DNA from: Roseateles_B flavus | Lineage (GTDB): Bacteria > Pseudomonadota > Gammaproteobacteria > Burkholderiales > Burkholderiaceae_C | DNA length: 64,000 nucleotides | NCBI RefSeq assembly: GCF_039872765.1 | Contig: NZ_JBDPZC010000006.1 | Coordinates: forward strand, 1-64,000 | Direction of reading: 5' to 3' | Position numbers and translations under genes: made by a program | In this document: positions 17,715 through 26,401 of the stretch, one piece after another | How the letters are laid out: each line of letters opens with the position of its first letter | Position numbering within the stretch: the stretch's first letter is position 1 | The notes under the pieces: generated by a model | Databases searched by the model: none | Told to the model about the DNA's origin: nothing | What the model saw: the letters and a program-made list of their open reading frames with translations, nothing else

Positions 17715-17803
17715 TTTAGGTCTGAATCCTGTTCGCGGACGATTCATACAGTGGCGACATCAGTGCAAAGACTGCGCTGATGCGTGCTACTTCCGTACCA
17801 GCC

Positions 17804-18187
17804 ATGCGCCATCGGTTAATCATCCTGCTCGTTGTTCTCTTGTCGGCTCAATCCGGATGGGCGGCTGCGGCGCCCCGTTACGTGCACGAAGCGAATGACG
17901 CTGAGATGAGCCGCTTCGTGCACCACGGCCGAACTTCCACCGACTCGGCGCCGACGCCCATCAAGGCGCAAGAGGCTCCGGCTGGACAGAAGTCAAGCAC
18001 CGAGGGCCTGGCACTGGTCATCGATCTCTACCATGGCCATTGCGATCTTGCCCAGATAGCAGTCTGGTACGACGTAAACCCGATGCTCAGCATTGACGAC
18101 GGTTGGGGCGCCCAACACAGTGGCACGTCATGCTGGAGCTCGCATATTCCCGACGGTCTGGATCGCCCTGAACGGCAGTGCGCCTGA
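17804..18187 (+). CDS. Second CzcI-like exported protein
   Basis: A 127-residue protein with a signal peptide (MRHRLIILLVVLLSAQSGWA), a His-containing middle (RFVHHGRTST, YHGHCDLAQ) and the ending SSHIPDGLDRPERQCA. It aligns with the CzcI ending SYVPSGLERPDRSIAA on the opposite strand, so the two divergent genes look like diverged paralogues. The EDCSVCHSC cluster of the other copy is absent; only three Cys remain. It leads the second operon, 97 bases before czcC. A start at 17780 is possible, but 17804 gives the cleaner signal peptide. Confidence 0.65.
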   Translation: MRHRLIILLVVLLSAQSGWAAAAPRYVHEANDAEMSRFVHHGRTSTDSAPTPIKAQEAPAGQKSSTEGLALVIDLYHGHCDLAQIAVWYDVNPMLSIDDGWGAQHSGTSCWSSHIPDGLDRPERQCA

Positions 18188-18284
18188 CATGGCACGCCGT
18201 CTACCCTCTCGCGCGCTCGTTGCTGCGGGGACGATGCCCTGACGAACCAATCCACCCGTTGTCCCATCTATCTCGGAGTGTTCG

Positions 18285-19592
18285 ATGCGAAGCTCTTTCG
18301 CCCATTGCTTGGTACCGCTCACGCTGGCTGTACTTTCTTACCCACTATCGCTCGCACAGGCTCAAGCGCCCTTGTCGGCAGCGACGACCAGTACCGCCCC
18401 CTCTTCAAGCGCAGCGTCGATGCAAGCCTTGACTTTGGGTGAAGCCGTTCGGCTTGCCATGACGCAGAACCCGGAACTGGCAGCAGCGCGGTTGGAACTT
18501 CAGGCGATGGAAGGAGCGGAAATTCAAGCCGGTGCCCGCCCGAACCCAGAAGTTGGCGTACTGGTCGAGGACACACGAAGCGCTGCACGCACCACCACCT
18601 TGCAATGGAGCCAGGCGATCGAACTCGGCGGCAAGCGGTCCGCGCGCCTGGCTGCTGCGGCCCGCGCACGCGAGCAGGCTGGCGCCGCCTTGCAGGCCAA
18701 GCAGGCGGAACTGCGTGCATCGGTGACCAGCGCCTTCTTTGAAGTACTTGGCGCGCAGGAGCAGGTGCGCCTGACACAGGCTTCCCTGGATCTCGCCTAC
18801 AACGCGACTTCGATCGCCGGCAAGCGCGTGCAAGCCGGCAAAGTCCCCCCGCTGGAACAGGCCCGTGCGCAGGTGGCCGAGGCCGGCGTCCGCGCAGAAT
18901 TGGCGCAGGCGCAGAGCGATCTGCTGCTCGCTCGCCAGCGGCTGGCCGCCTTCTGGGGGCAAGGCCAGATCACGTTTGATCGCGCGGACGGCAACGAAGC
19001 AAGCCTGCCCGAACTGCTCAGCGACCAGCGCATAGGGGAGCTGTTGACCAACGCACCAGCCATCCGCATTGCCCGGATGGAAATTGCCCGCCGCCAGGCG
19101 CTCACCGACACCGAACGAGCGAGGCGTGTGCCTGACCTGACGGTGACCCTGGGCGCCAAGCGCGCTGCCGAACTTGGTCGCACACAGGCGGTGGTGGGCT
19201 TTTCGATACCACTGCCCGTGCTCGACACAAATCAGGGGAACTTGCTGGAAGCGTTGCGTCGCGAAGAGCAGGCGCGCGAGGTGCTCAACGCCACGTCGGT
19301 GCGCGTGCAAGCCGAGGTGTCGCAGTCCATCGAGCGCCTGCGGCTGACGCGCGAGCAGGTGAAGTTGCTGCGCTCGGACGTCCTGCCGCTTGCGCAGACC
19401 ACCTACGACGCGGCCGTCAAGGGCTACGAGCTGGGTAAGTTTGCCTTCATTGACGTGCTGGACGCGCAGCGGACGCTGTTCCAGCTGCGCCAACAAGTAC
19501 TTCGCGGCACCGCCGAGGCCTATCGCGCTGCGGCCGAGCTCGACCGTTTGCTGGGTCGCGACGAAGCGCAGGCCGGCGCGTCCACGAATTGA
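18285..19592 (+). CDS. czcC: Outer-membrane factor of the second Czc system
   Basis: A 435-residue TolC-family protein with a signal peptide ending near SLAQAQA. Two homologous halves follow (LTLGEAVRLAMTQNPELAAA; QVKLLRSDVLPLAQTTYDA), and the C-terminal FIDVLDAQRTLFQLRQQ motif is typical of true CzcC. It follows the czcI-like gene and precedes czcB by 14 bases. It would pair with the pump at 21597 rather than the one on the other strand. Confidence 0.92.
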   Translation: MRSSFAHCLVPLTLAVLSYPLSLAQAQAPLSAATTSTAPSSSAASMQALTLGEAVRLAMTQNPELAAARLELQAMEGAEIQAGARPNPEVGVLVEDTRSAARTTTLQWSQAIELGGKRSARLAAAARAREQAGAALQAKQAELRASVTSAFFEVLGAQEQVRLTQASLDLAYNATSIAGKRVQAGKVPPLEQARAQVAEAGVRAELAQAQSDLLLARQRLAAFWGQGQITFDRADGNEASLPELLSDQRIGELLTNAPAIRIARMEIARRQALTDTERARRVPDLTVTLGAKRAAELGRTQAVVGFSIPLPVLDTNQGNLLEALRREEQAREVLNATSVRVQAEVSQSIERLRLTREQVKLLRSDVLPLAQTTYDAAVKGYELGKFAFIDVLDAQRTLFQLRQQVLRGTAEAYRAAAELDRLLGRDEAQAGASTN

Positions 19593-19606
19593 TTCAGGAG
19601 TCACAT

Positions 19607-21196
19607 ATGTTGATGGAACCCAAGAAGAAATCCGCCGTGGCGATTGCCGTGGTGCTGGTGCTCGGCCTGGTGTTGGGCGTCGCAATATTGCGGACTGACA
19701 AATCGGCGCCGGCTGGCGAGGAACACGGCCATGGCCATGAGGAAGCCAAGGGACACGCCGATGCAGAGCACCATGGCAAAAAGGCCGCCGACAGCCATGC
19801 CGACCACAAGGATCATGCCGACAAGGAACACCACGAGGAAGCCGCGGCGCCGACGAAAGGACCTCACGGAGGAAGGCTGTTCACCAACAACGGCTTCGGG
19901 CTGGAGATGACCATCGTCGAGAACAATGCGGAGCCGCAGTTCCGCCTCTACTTGTTCAAGGATGGCAAGCCGTTGGCGCCAACGCAGGCGAAAGTTGGCA
20001 TCACCCTGCAGCGCTTGGGCCGCAAGCCTGAGGTCTACGCTTTCGCGCCGGAGAAGGACTATTTGAAGGGTTCGGCGACCGTCGATGAGCCTCACTCCTT
20101 CGATGGCACGATCGACGTCCAGTTCGGCAACCAGAAGCACGAGTTCAAGTTCGAACAGGCTGAGGGCCGCGTGCAGTTGAGCGATGAGCAGCTCAAGAGC
20201 AACGGCGTGGAGATCGCGACGGCTGGCCCGGCGCGCATCCGCAGCAGCCTGGCGTTGCTGGGTGAGGTGAAGCTGAATCAGGATCGAACGCTGTTTGTCA
20301 CGCCGCGCCTGGCGGGCATCGTCGAGTCGGTGCGCGCGAACGCCGGCGACAAGGTCAAGCGTGGACAGGTGCTTGCCGTGATCTCAAGTCAGGCGCTTGC
20401 CGACCAGCGCGGTGAGTTGCTTGCCGCGCAAAAGCGCATGGCCTTGGCCAAGACCACCTACGAACGCGAAAAGCGTCTGTGGGAAGAGAAGATTTCGGCC
20501 GAGCAGGATTATCTTGCTGCAAAGCACGCCTTCCAGGAAGCTGAAATCTCGGCCGAGAGCGCCCGACAGAAGCTGAGCAGCCTGGGGGCCAGCGCGACCG
20601 AGTCGTCGCAGGGACTGACCCGCTACGAAATCCGCTCGCCGATCGACGGCGTGGTCACGGAGAAGAAGATAAGCGTCGGCGAAGTTCTGAAGGACGACGC
20701 GCCGATCTTCCAAGTGGCAGACCTTGGCACCGTCTGGGTGGAATTGACCGTACCGGCCAAGGATGTGAATGCACTGAAGATAGGCGACTCCGCAAGTGTC
20801 AAGGCCACCGCTTTCGAGGCACAGGCCAACGCCAAGCTGTCCTATGTGGGCGCTCTGGTGGGCGAACAAAGCCGTAACGCCACCGCACGCCTGGTGCTTG
20901 CCAATCCCAAGGGGCAATGGCGCCCCGGCCTGCCGGTTACGGTTGACCTCACCTCGGGCGAGGTCGATGTGCCCGTTGCAGTGGCGGTGGACGCCGTGCA
21001 ATCGGTCGGTGAATCGACGGTGGTCTTCGGTCGCTATGGCAAGCAGTTCGAGGCACGGCCGCTGACACTGGGACGCAGCGATGGACGCTTCGTCGAAGTG
21101 GTCAAGGGACTGCAGGCCGGTGAACGATATGCCGCCAAGAACAGCTTTCTGGTCAAGGCCGAAGTCGGCAAAGCCGGCGCGAGCCACGAGCATTGA
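19607..21196 (+). CDS. czcB: Periplasmic adaptor of the second Czc system, His-rich N-terminus
   Basis: A 529-residue adaptor, longer than most. An N-terminal helix (VAIAVVLVLGLVLGVAIL) is followed by a striking His/Glu/Asp-rich stretch at about residues 35-80 (GHGHEEAKGHADAEHHGK and more). Next comes a beta domain (PHGGRLFTNNGFGLEMTI) found in CzcB proper, then lipoyl, hairpin and barrel domains. The His-rich region probably binds Zn or Co in the periplasm. An upstream ATG at 19589 adds six residues. The P-II-like gene follows 10 bases after the stop. Confidence 0.92.
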   Translation: MLMEPKKKSAVAIAVVLVLGLVLGVAILRTDKSAPAGEEHGHGHEEAKGHADAEHHGKKAADSHADHKDHADKEHHEEAAAPTKGPHGGRLFTNNGFGLEMTIVENNAEPQFRLYLFKDGKPLAPTQAKVGITLQRLGRKPEVYAFAPEKDYLKGSATVDEPHSFDGTIDVQFGNQKHEFKFEQAEGRVQLSDEQLKSNGVEIATAGPARIRSSLALLGEVKLNQDRTLFVTPRLAGIVESVRANAGDKVKRGQVLAVISSQALADQRGELLAAQKRMALAKTTYEREKRLWEEKISAEQDYLAAKHAFQEAEISAESARQKLSSLGASATESSQGLTRYEIRSPIDGVVTEKKISVGEVLKDDAPIFQVADLGTVWVELTVPAKDVNALKIGDSASVKATAFEAQANAKLSYVGALVGEQSRNATARLVLANPKGQWRPGLPVTVDLTSGEVDVPVAVAVDAVQSVGESTVVFGRYGKQFEARPLTLGRSDGRFVEVVKGLQAGERYAAKNSFLVKAEVGKAGASHEH

Positions 21197-21206
21197 GGAG
21201 CAAGCC

Positions 21207-21548
21207 ATGAAGCAGATCACTGCCATCCTTCAGCCGCACCGGCTTGAAAAGCTCGAAGAGGCGCTGCACCGGCTGCCGCATCTCCCCGGCTTCACGGTGT
21301 TCAAGGCCCATGGGCATCCGCGTGGCCACGGCACCGGACATGCCTACATTGCCGATGAATGGGATCCGGACCATCACGACCGGCTGGTCCTGCTGATGTT
21401 TTGCGCGGACGAGCATGTCGCCGAGCTCATGCAGACCATCGAGAAAGCCGCCCGGACGGGTCAGTCCGGCGACGGCATTGTTGCTGTCACCGAGGTCGTC
21501 GACATCGTTCGCCTGCACAGCGGCGAGCGTGGCAACGACGCTGTCTGA
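21207..21548 (+). CDS. Second P-II-like protein, inside the RND operon
   Basis: A 113-residue protein beginning MKQITAILQPHRLEKLEEAL, a P-II-like first strand and helix, and ending GDGIVAVTEVVDIVRLHSGE, close to the GlnB pattern GDGKIFV...RIRTGE. The T-loop region is shortened and His-rich (FKAHGHPRGHGTGHAYIADEWDPDHHDR), unlike nitrogen-regulatory GlnB. It lies between czcB and czcA, 10 and 48 bases from them. The His-rich loop suggests metal binding; function is inferred. It is only distantly similar to the P-II-like protein at 11095. Confidence 0.75.
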   Translation: MKQITAILQPHRLEKLEEALHRLPHLPGFTVFKAHGHPRGHGTGHAYIADEWDPDHHDRLVLLMFCADEHVAELMQTIEKAARTGQSGDGIVAVTEVVDIVRLHSGERGNDAV

Positions 21549-21596
21549 ACCACAGCCGTGCTGACATCGCAAAGAGCCGCATGAAACGGAACTCCC

Positions 21597-24500
21597 ATGT
21601 TTGAAAAAATCATCCGCTTTGCCATCGAGCAGCGATGGCTGGTGCTGCTGTGCGTCCTTGGCATGGGCGCCCTGGGCATCTTTAGCTACCAGCGTCTGCC
21701 GATCGACGCCGTGCCCGACATCACCAACGTCCAGGTCCAGATCAATACCCAGGCCAAGGGCTACTCACCGCTGGAAGCCGAGCAGCGCGTCACCTATCCG
21801 ATCGAGACGGCAATGGCCGGACTGCCGAATCTGGAACAGACGCGCTCGTTGTCGCGCTATGGCCTGTCCCAGGTTACCGTCGTCTTCAAGGACGGTACCG
21901 ACATCTACTTCGCCCGCCAACTGGTCAACGAAAGGATTCAGGAGGCCAAGGGCAAGTTGCCCGGCGGCCTTGCGCCGACGCTGGGACCCATTGCCACCGG
22001 CCTGGGCGAGATCTATATGTGGACGGTGGAAGCCAAGCCAGGGGCCCTGAAGGCCGACGGCTCGCCGTACACGCCCATGGACCTGCGCGAGATTCAGGAC
22101 TGGATCATCAAGCCGCAGTTGCGCAATGTGCCTGGCGTGACTGAGATCAACACGATCGGCGGGTTCGCCAAGGAGTACCAGGTTGCGCCATTCCCGGAAA
22201 AGCTGGTGGCCTATGGCCTGACCCTCAAGGATGTAGTGGAGGCGCTTGAGCGCAACAACGGCAATGTCGGGGCCGGCTATATCGAGCGGCGTGGCGAACA
22301 GTACCTGATTCGCGCGCCGGGCCAGGTAGCCAACATCGAAGACATAGGCAATGTCGTCGTCGCGACGCCGCAGGGCGTGCCTGTGCGAGTTCGCGACCTG
22401 GCCGATGTGGGCCTGGGCAAGGAACTTCGCACCGGCGCCGCCACCGAGAACGGCAGAGAAACCGTGCTCGGTACCGTCTTCATGCTGCTTGGCGAGAACA
22501 GCCGTGTCGTGTCTCAGGCCGTCGACGCGCGGCTGCAGGAGATCAACAAGACCCTGCCGCCCGGCGTGATCGCACAGACAGTCTATGACCGCACGATCCT
22601 GATCGACAAGGCGATCGCCACGGTCAAGAAGAACCTGATCGAAGGCGCAGTGCTGGTAATCGCGATCCTGTTCCTGTTCCTCGGCAACATCCGCGCAGCC
22701 GTGATCACCGCGGCAGTGATTCCACTGGCCATGCTGTTCACCTTTACCGGCATGGTGACGAACAAGGTCAGCGCCAATCTGATGAGTCTGGGGGCGTTGG
22801 ACTTCGGCATCATCATCGACGGCGCCGTGGTCATTGTGGAGAACTGCGTCCGGCGACTGGCGCATGCGCAGGCCGCCGCCGGCCGCCCGCTGACCCGCGA
22901 TGAACGCTTTCATGAAGTCTTCGCCGCCGCACGTGAGGCACGCCGTCCGCTGCTGTTCGGGCAACTGATCATCATGGTGGTGTACCTGCCGATCTTTGCG
23001 CTGACCGGTGTCGAAGGGAAGATGTTCCATCCGATGGCCTTCACCGTGGTGGCAGCACTGATCGGCGCCATGATCCTGTCGATGACCTTCATCCCTGCCG
23101 CCGTCGCATTGATGATTGGCAAGAACGTCGGCGAGAAGGAAAACCGCCTGATGGGCTGGGCGAAGCGCGGCTATGCGCCGATGCTGGACTGGGCACTTCT
23201 CAACAAGCCTTTGGTGATGGTCGTCACGGCTGTCTCGGTCGTGCTGAGCGGCTTGCTCGTCACCCGCATGGGCAGCGAATTCATCCCGAGCCTGAGTGAA
23301 GGCGACGTCGCCCTTCATGCCATGCGGATCCCTGGAACCAGTCTGACGCAGGCAATCGAAATGCAGGTCGCCTTGGAGAAGGTGATTAAGCAGTTTCCTG
23401 AGGTGGAGCGCGTATTTGCCAAACTTGGCACTGCCGAGGTGGCGACGGACCCGATGCCGCCCAATGTGGCTGACACCTTCCTGATGCTCAAGCCTAGGTC
23501 GGAGTGGCCAGATCCCAAGCGCAGCGCCGAGTCGCTGGTAGAGGCCGTGCAGGAAGCCGTTGCCAAGGTGCCAGGGAACAACTACGAATTCACGCAACCG
23601 ATCCAGATGCGCTTCAATGAGCTGATCTCGGGAGTGCGCAGTGACGTGGCGGTCAAGATCTTCGGCGACGACATGGCTGTGATGGAGACCAGCGCAGCTG
23701 AAATCCAGAAAGTTCTGGAAACGGTTCCTGGTGCCGCGGACGTCAAGGTTGAGCAGACGACCGGCCTGCCTATGCTGACTGTGCAGATCGATCGCGCGAA
23801 GCTTGCGCGCCTGGGACTGAGCATGGCTGACGTGCAGGAAATGGCGGGCACCGCCATTGGCGGCCAGGAGGCGGGCGCGCTGTTTCAGGGCGACCGGCGT
23901 TTCGACATCCTTGTTCGTATGCCCGATACGGTGCGCAGCGACATCGAGATGCTCAAACGCCTGCCGATCAAGCTACCAACGAATGGCGGTACGTCGACGT
24001 TTGTGACCCTGGGAGACGTGGCCAGCTTCGACATCGCGCCTGGTCCCAACCAGATCAGCCGCGAGAGCGGCAAGCGCCGTGTCGTGGTCACGGCCAATGT
24101 GCGTGGTCGCGACATCGGCTCTTTCGTCCGTGAAGCGCAGGGACAATTGGCGCAGAAGGTGAAGATTCCGGCCGGCTACTGGACGACCTGGGGCGGCACC
24201 TTCGAGCAGCTCCAGTCGGCAACGCAGCGCCTGCAGATTGTGGTCCCAGTTGCTCTGGGGATGGTCTTCATGCTGCTGTTCGCGATGTTCGGCAACGTCA
24301 AGGATGGCTTACTGGTGTTCACCGGCGTGCCCTTTGCCCTGACCGGCGGTATCGTGGCCTTGTGGTTGCGCGACATTCCCCTGTCAATCTCGGCGGGGGT
24401 GGGCTTCATCGCGCTGTCCGGCGTGGCGGTGCTGAACGGCTTGGTGATGATCTCGTATATCCGCTCCCTGCGCGAGGATGGCATGGCTCTTGAGGGAGCA

Positions 24501-24770
24501 GTGAGAGAAGGAGCACTGACGCGCCTGCGGCCAGTGCTGATGACAGCCCTGGTGGCCTCGCTGGGATTTGTGCCCATGGCATTGGCGACAGGAACGGGCG
24601 CGGAAGTGCAGAGACCTCTGGCCACCGTCGTGATCGGGGGCATCTTGTCGTCAACCGCGTTGACCTTGCTGGTTCTGCCGGTCCTCTATCGATGGGCTCA
24701 TTCGCGCAGGGGCGCGCGAGAGGCTGGTGCAGCGCCGGCGCCGGAGACAGGCGCTGCACAAGGAGTGTGA
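21597..24770 (+). CDS. czcA: HME1-type RND heavy-metal efflux pump
   Basis: A 1057-residue RND pump starting MFEKIIRFAIEQRWLVLLCV. The TM4 signature LDFGIIIDGAVVIVENCVRR is the DFG-x3-DGA-x3-VEN motif of HME1/HME2 pumps such as CzcA of Cupriavidus, which export Zn, Co and Cd. All 12 helices and both periplasmic loops are present, and the length is normal. It is the last core gene of the plus-strand operon (czcI-like, czcC, czcB, P-II-like, czcA). A basic tail (SRRGAREAGAAPAPETGAA) ends the protein. Confidence 0.95.
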   Translation: MFEKIIRFAIEQRWLVLLCVLGMGALGIFSYQRLPIDAVPDITNVQVQINTQAKGYSPLEAEQRVTYPIETAMAGLPNLEQTRSLSRYGLSQVTVVFKDGTDIYFARQLVNERIQEAKGKLPGGLAPTLGPIATGLGEIYMWTVEAKPGALKADGSPYTPMDLREIQDWIIKPQLRNVPGVTEINTIGGFAKEYQVAPFPEKLVAYGLTLKDVVEALERNNGNVGAGYIERRGEQYLIRAPGQVANIEDIGNVVVATPQGVPVRVRDLADVGLGKELRTGAATENGRETVLGTVFMLLGENSRVVSQAVDARLQEINKTLPPGVIAQTVYDRTILIDKAIATVKKNLIEGAVLVIAILFLFLGNIRAAVITAAVIPLAMLFTFTGMVTNKVSANLMSLGALDFGIIIDGAVVIVENCVRRLAHAQAAAGRPLTRDERFHEVFAAAREARRPLLFGQLIIMVVYLPIFALTGVEGKMFHPMAFTVVAALIGAMILSMTFIPAAVALMIGKNVGEKENRLMGWAKRGYAPMLDWALLNKPLVMVVTAVSVVLSGLLVTRMGSEFIPSLSEGDVALHAMRIPGTSLTQAIEMQVALEKVIKQFPEVERVFAKLGTAEVATDPMPPNVADTFLMLKPRSEWPDPKRSAESLVEAVQEAVAKVPGNNYEFTQPIQMRFNELISGVRSDVAVKIFGDDMAVMETSAAEIQKVLETVPGAADVKVEQTTGLPMLTVQIDRAKLARLGLSMADVQEMAGTAIGGQEAGALFQGDRRFDILVRMPDTVRSDIEMLKRLPIKLPTNGGTSTFVTLGDVASFDIAPGPNQISRESGKRRVVVTANVRGRDIGSFVREAQGQLAQKVKIPAGYWTTWGGTFEQLQSATQRLQIVVPVALGMVFMLLFAMFGNVKDGLLVFTGVPFALTGGIVALWLRDIPLSISAGVGFIALSGVAVLNGLVMISYIRSLREDGMALEGAVREGALTRLRPVLMTALVASLGFVPMALATGTGAEVQRPLATVVIGGILSSTALTLLVLPVLYRWAHSRRGAREAGAAPAPETGAAQGV

Positions 24771-25033
24771 TTCGTCGGCCGCGGTGCACCGCTCAACGCG
24801 GTTGCTCCGCAAGGGTTTGTCGCAAATCTGAGGACGTAGCCATGAGTCGAAATAGCTTGCTCGATTCTTTGCGGCGCAGCGATTTTGTGCAGGATGTTCT
24901 GTCCTCCCGGGTACTCCTGCCTGTTCGGTCGGCAGGGCGCTCACAATGCTGCGCGACCATGACTTGCCACCTGGAACCGGTCGGCGCAGACTCTGTGCTA
25001 GCCCCACGAATTCGCGTGGGCGGGAGTGCTGCC

Positions 25034-25507
25034 ATGAAGTACTTCATCCTCGGTCTGCTGTTCAGCCTGCTCTTGCCGCTCGCTGGATGCGCTACGTCCA
25101 TACCTGTCCAAACTGCTCCTGTGCCAATGCGATTGGACGAATTGGTTGCCATGTCGAAGGCTGGCGCAAGTGACGACAAAGTGATCGCCCAACTGGCCCA
25201 GCGCGGTGCCGCCTTCGTACTGTCCCCGCAGGACGTCTCCGCGCAGCGCGAGGCTGGCGTCAGCGACGGCGTGCTTCGTTACCTGCAAGGTCGGGCGGAG
25301 GCGGAACAGGCGCTTGCGGCGCGCATTCAGCGTGGTCGCTACTGGGTTCCCAGCTATGCCGGTGCGAGCTATTTCGGCTACCCGTACCTCGGCTATTACG
25401 CCGGTCTGCACTATTACGGCGGGGCAAGTGTCTACGTGATCGGCAGCCGCCACGGAGGCCATGGAGGCTTTCACCATCGCGGCGGTCACCGCGGGGGGCG
25501 CCACTGA
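25034..25507 (+). CDS. Putative lipoprotein with Gly/His/Tyr-rich tail
   Basis: A 157-residue protein with a lipoprotein signal (MKYFILGLLFSLLLPLAGCA, lipobox LAGC). A helical part follows (LDELVAMSKAGASDDKVIAQ), then an aromatic stretch (YAGASYFGYPYLGYYAGLHYY) and a His/Gly-rich end (HGGHGGFHHRGGHRGGRH). The first part resembles short domains seen in other outer-membrane lipoproteins. The His tail may bind metal. A hairpin (CCCACG/CGTGGG, 25003-25020) lies just upstream. An in-frame extension to 24692 lacks coding character. Confidence 0.7.
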   Translation: MKYFILGLLFSLLLPLAGCATSIPVQTAPVPMRLDELVAMSKAGASDDKVIAQLAQRGAAFVLSPQDVSAQREAGVSDGVLRYLQGRAEAEQALAARIQRGRYWVPSYAGASYFGYPYLGYYAGLHYYGGASVYVIGSRHGGHGGFHHRGGHRGGRH

Positions 25508-25560
25508 AAGGCAGTTCGCTGTCTGAGCCGAGACCGGAAGCCTTAACGGGGTTGCTCGCC

Positions 25561-25764
25561 ATGGACCTTCAAGCGATGCGGGACAGCCCATGGCGAGACT
25601 TCATGATCGCAGTCGCTTGCATCGGATTGATCGTCGTGGCGGCGCTGTCTCTTTTTTTTGCCCTTCGGGATCGCAAACGGCGTGCGGACCGTAGGGCCGC
25701 GCGGCGAATTGCTGGCAAGTCCGGAAGAGCCACGACGACGCGCTCCGGGTCACGCCCCAGATAG
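25561..25764 (+). CDS. Small single-pass membrane protein
   Basis: A 67-residue frame (MDLQAMRDSPWRDFMIAVAC) with one membrane helix (FMIAVACIGLIVVAALSLFFAL) followed by a strongly basic cytosolic tail (RDRKRRADRRAARR). It lies 53 bases after the lipoprotein gene. No family is recognised. Its architecture, one helix plus an Arg-rich tail, resembles the small protein at 9308 in the first czc operon, though the sequences are not clearly related. Confidence 0.5.
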   Translation: MDLQAMRDSPWRDFMIAVACIGLIVVAALSLFFALRDRKRRADRRAARRIAGKSGRATTTRSGSRPR

Positions 25765-25893
25765 GCGCGGCCTTGACTACTGCCCGGAAGCCCTGCAGAA
25801 GGTCACCGCTTTGGCCTACTTGCAGAGGTACGGCACGTCACCCGAGGGCCTATGCGGAAGGGATCAGCGTCGAAACAAGGCCTTTGGCGGACG

Positions 25894-26036
25894 ATGTGGC
25901 GGACCCAATTCAGGTTTGAACCCGGCGTTGCTGCGGCGTTTGCCGCCGCCATCTTGTTCGGTGCCGACACACCGTCGGCCAAGCCTTTGCTCGCCAAGCC
26001 TCCCCGTGGCTGCTGGCTGCCTTGCGGCGTAACGCT
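25894..26036 (+). pseudogene. EamA/DMT permease remnant
   Basis: The frame from 25894 reads EPGVAAAFAAAILFGADTPSAKPLLA, the first helix of an EamA drug/metabolite transporter. The continuation ASPWLLAALRRN is found only in the +1 frame, so a frameshift follows within 20 codons and homology ends soon after. It is a truncated relic. EamA genes are common passengers in metal islands of this bacterial group. Confidence 0.5.
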
Positions 26037-26040
26037 GAGC

Positions 26041-26401
26041 ATCGTCCTGTCCGATTGTGCGACAGTGGTTCCAACTGTTGATGGTAATCAGGCGCCAATC
26101 ACCGGAATGGGAATATCCCGAAGCGTGGCGTGGACGGTGTCGTCGTGTAGCGGTCGGGCGTTGATCGCTCGCGCATTGGTTTACGGTATCGCGGAACGCG
26201 CGATTCTTTAACCCAGACCACGAGGCGAGATGCTTCGTAGGTATCATTTGCAACCGGCGGTCAAAAACCAATTGCTGACAACTTCATGCGTGAACTGTGG
26301 GTCGATGCGTTCAAGCCGACAGCCGCTTTGTGGCTTTGGAACGCGCTGCGACTCTCCGGTCTGCCCGCACAAGCAGCGGTCTGTGTGGAAGCCCCAGTCC
26401 G
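26041..26401. other. Gap upstream of the TnpS-like recombinase
   Basis: About 360 bases with no coding signal, between the EamA remnant and the recombinase. In Tn4651-type elements the resolution site lies beside tnpS, so a recombination site may lie here. I cannot identify the core by eye. Confidence 0.3.

Noticed and set aside
21765..23597. Minus-strand 610-codon frame over the second czcA
   Set aside because: It is an antisense shadow of a full-length CzcA with conserved DFG and other motifs on the plus strand.
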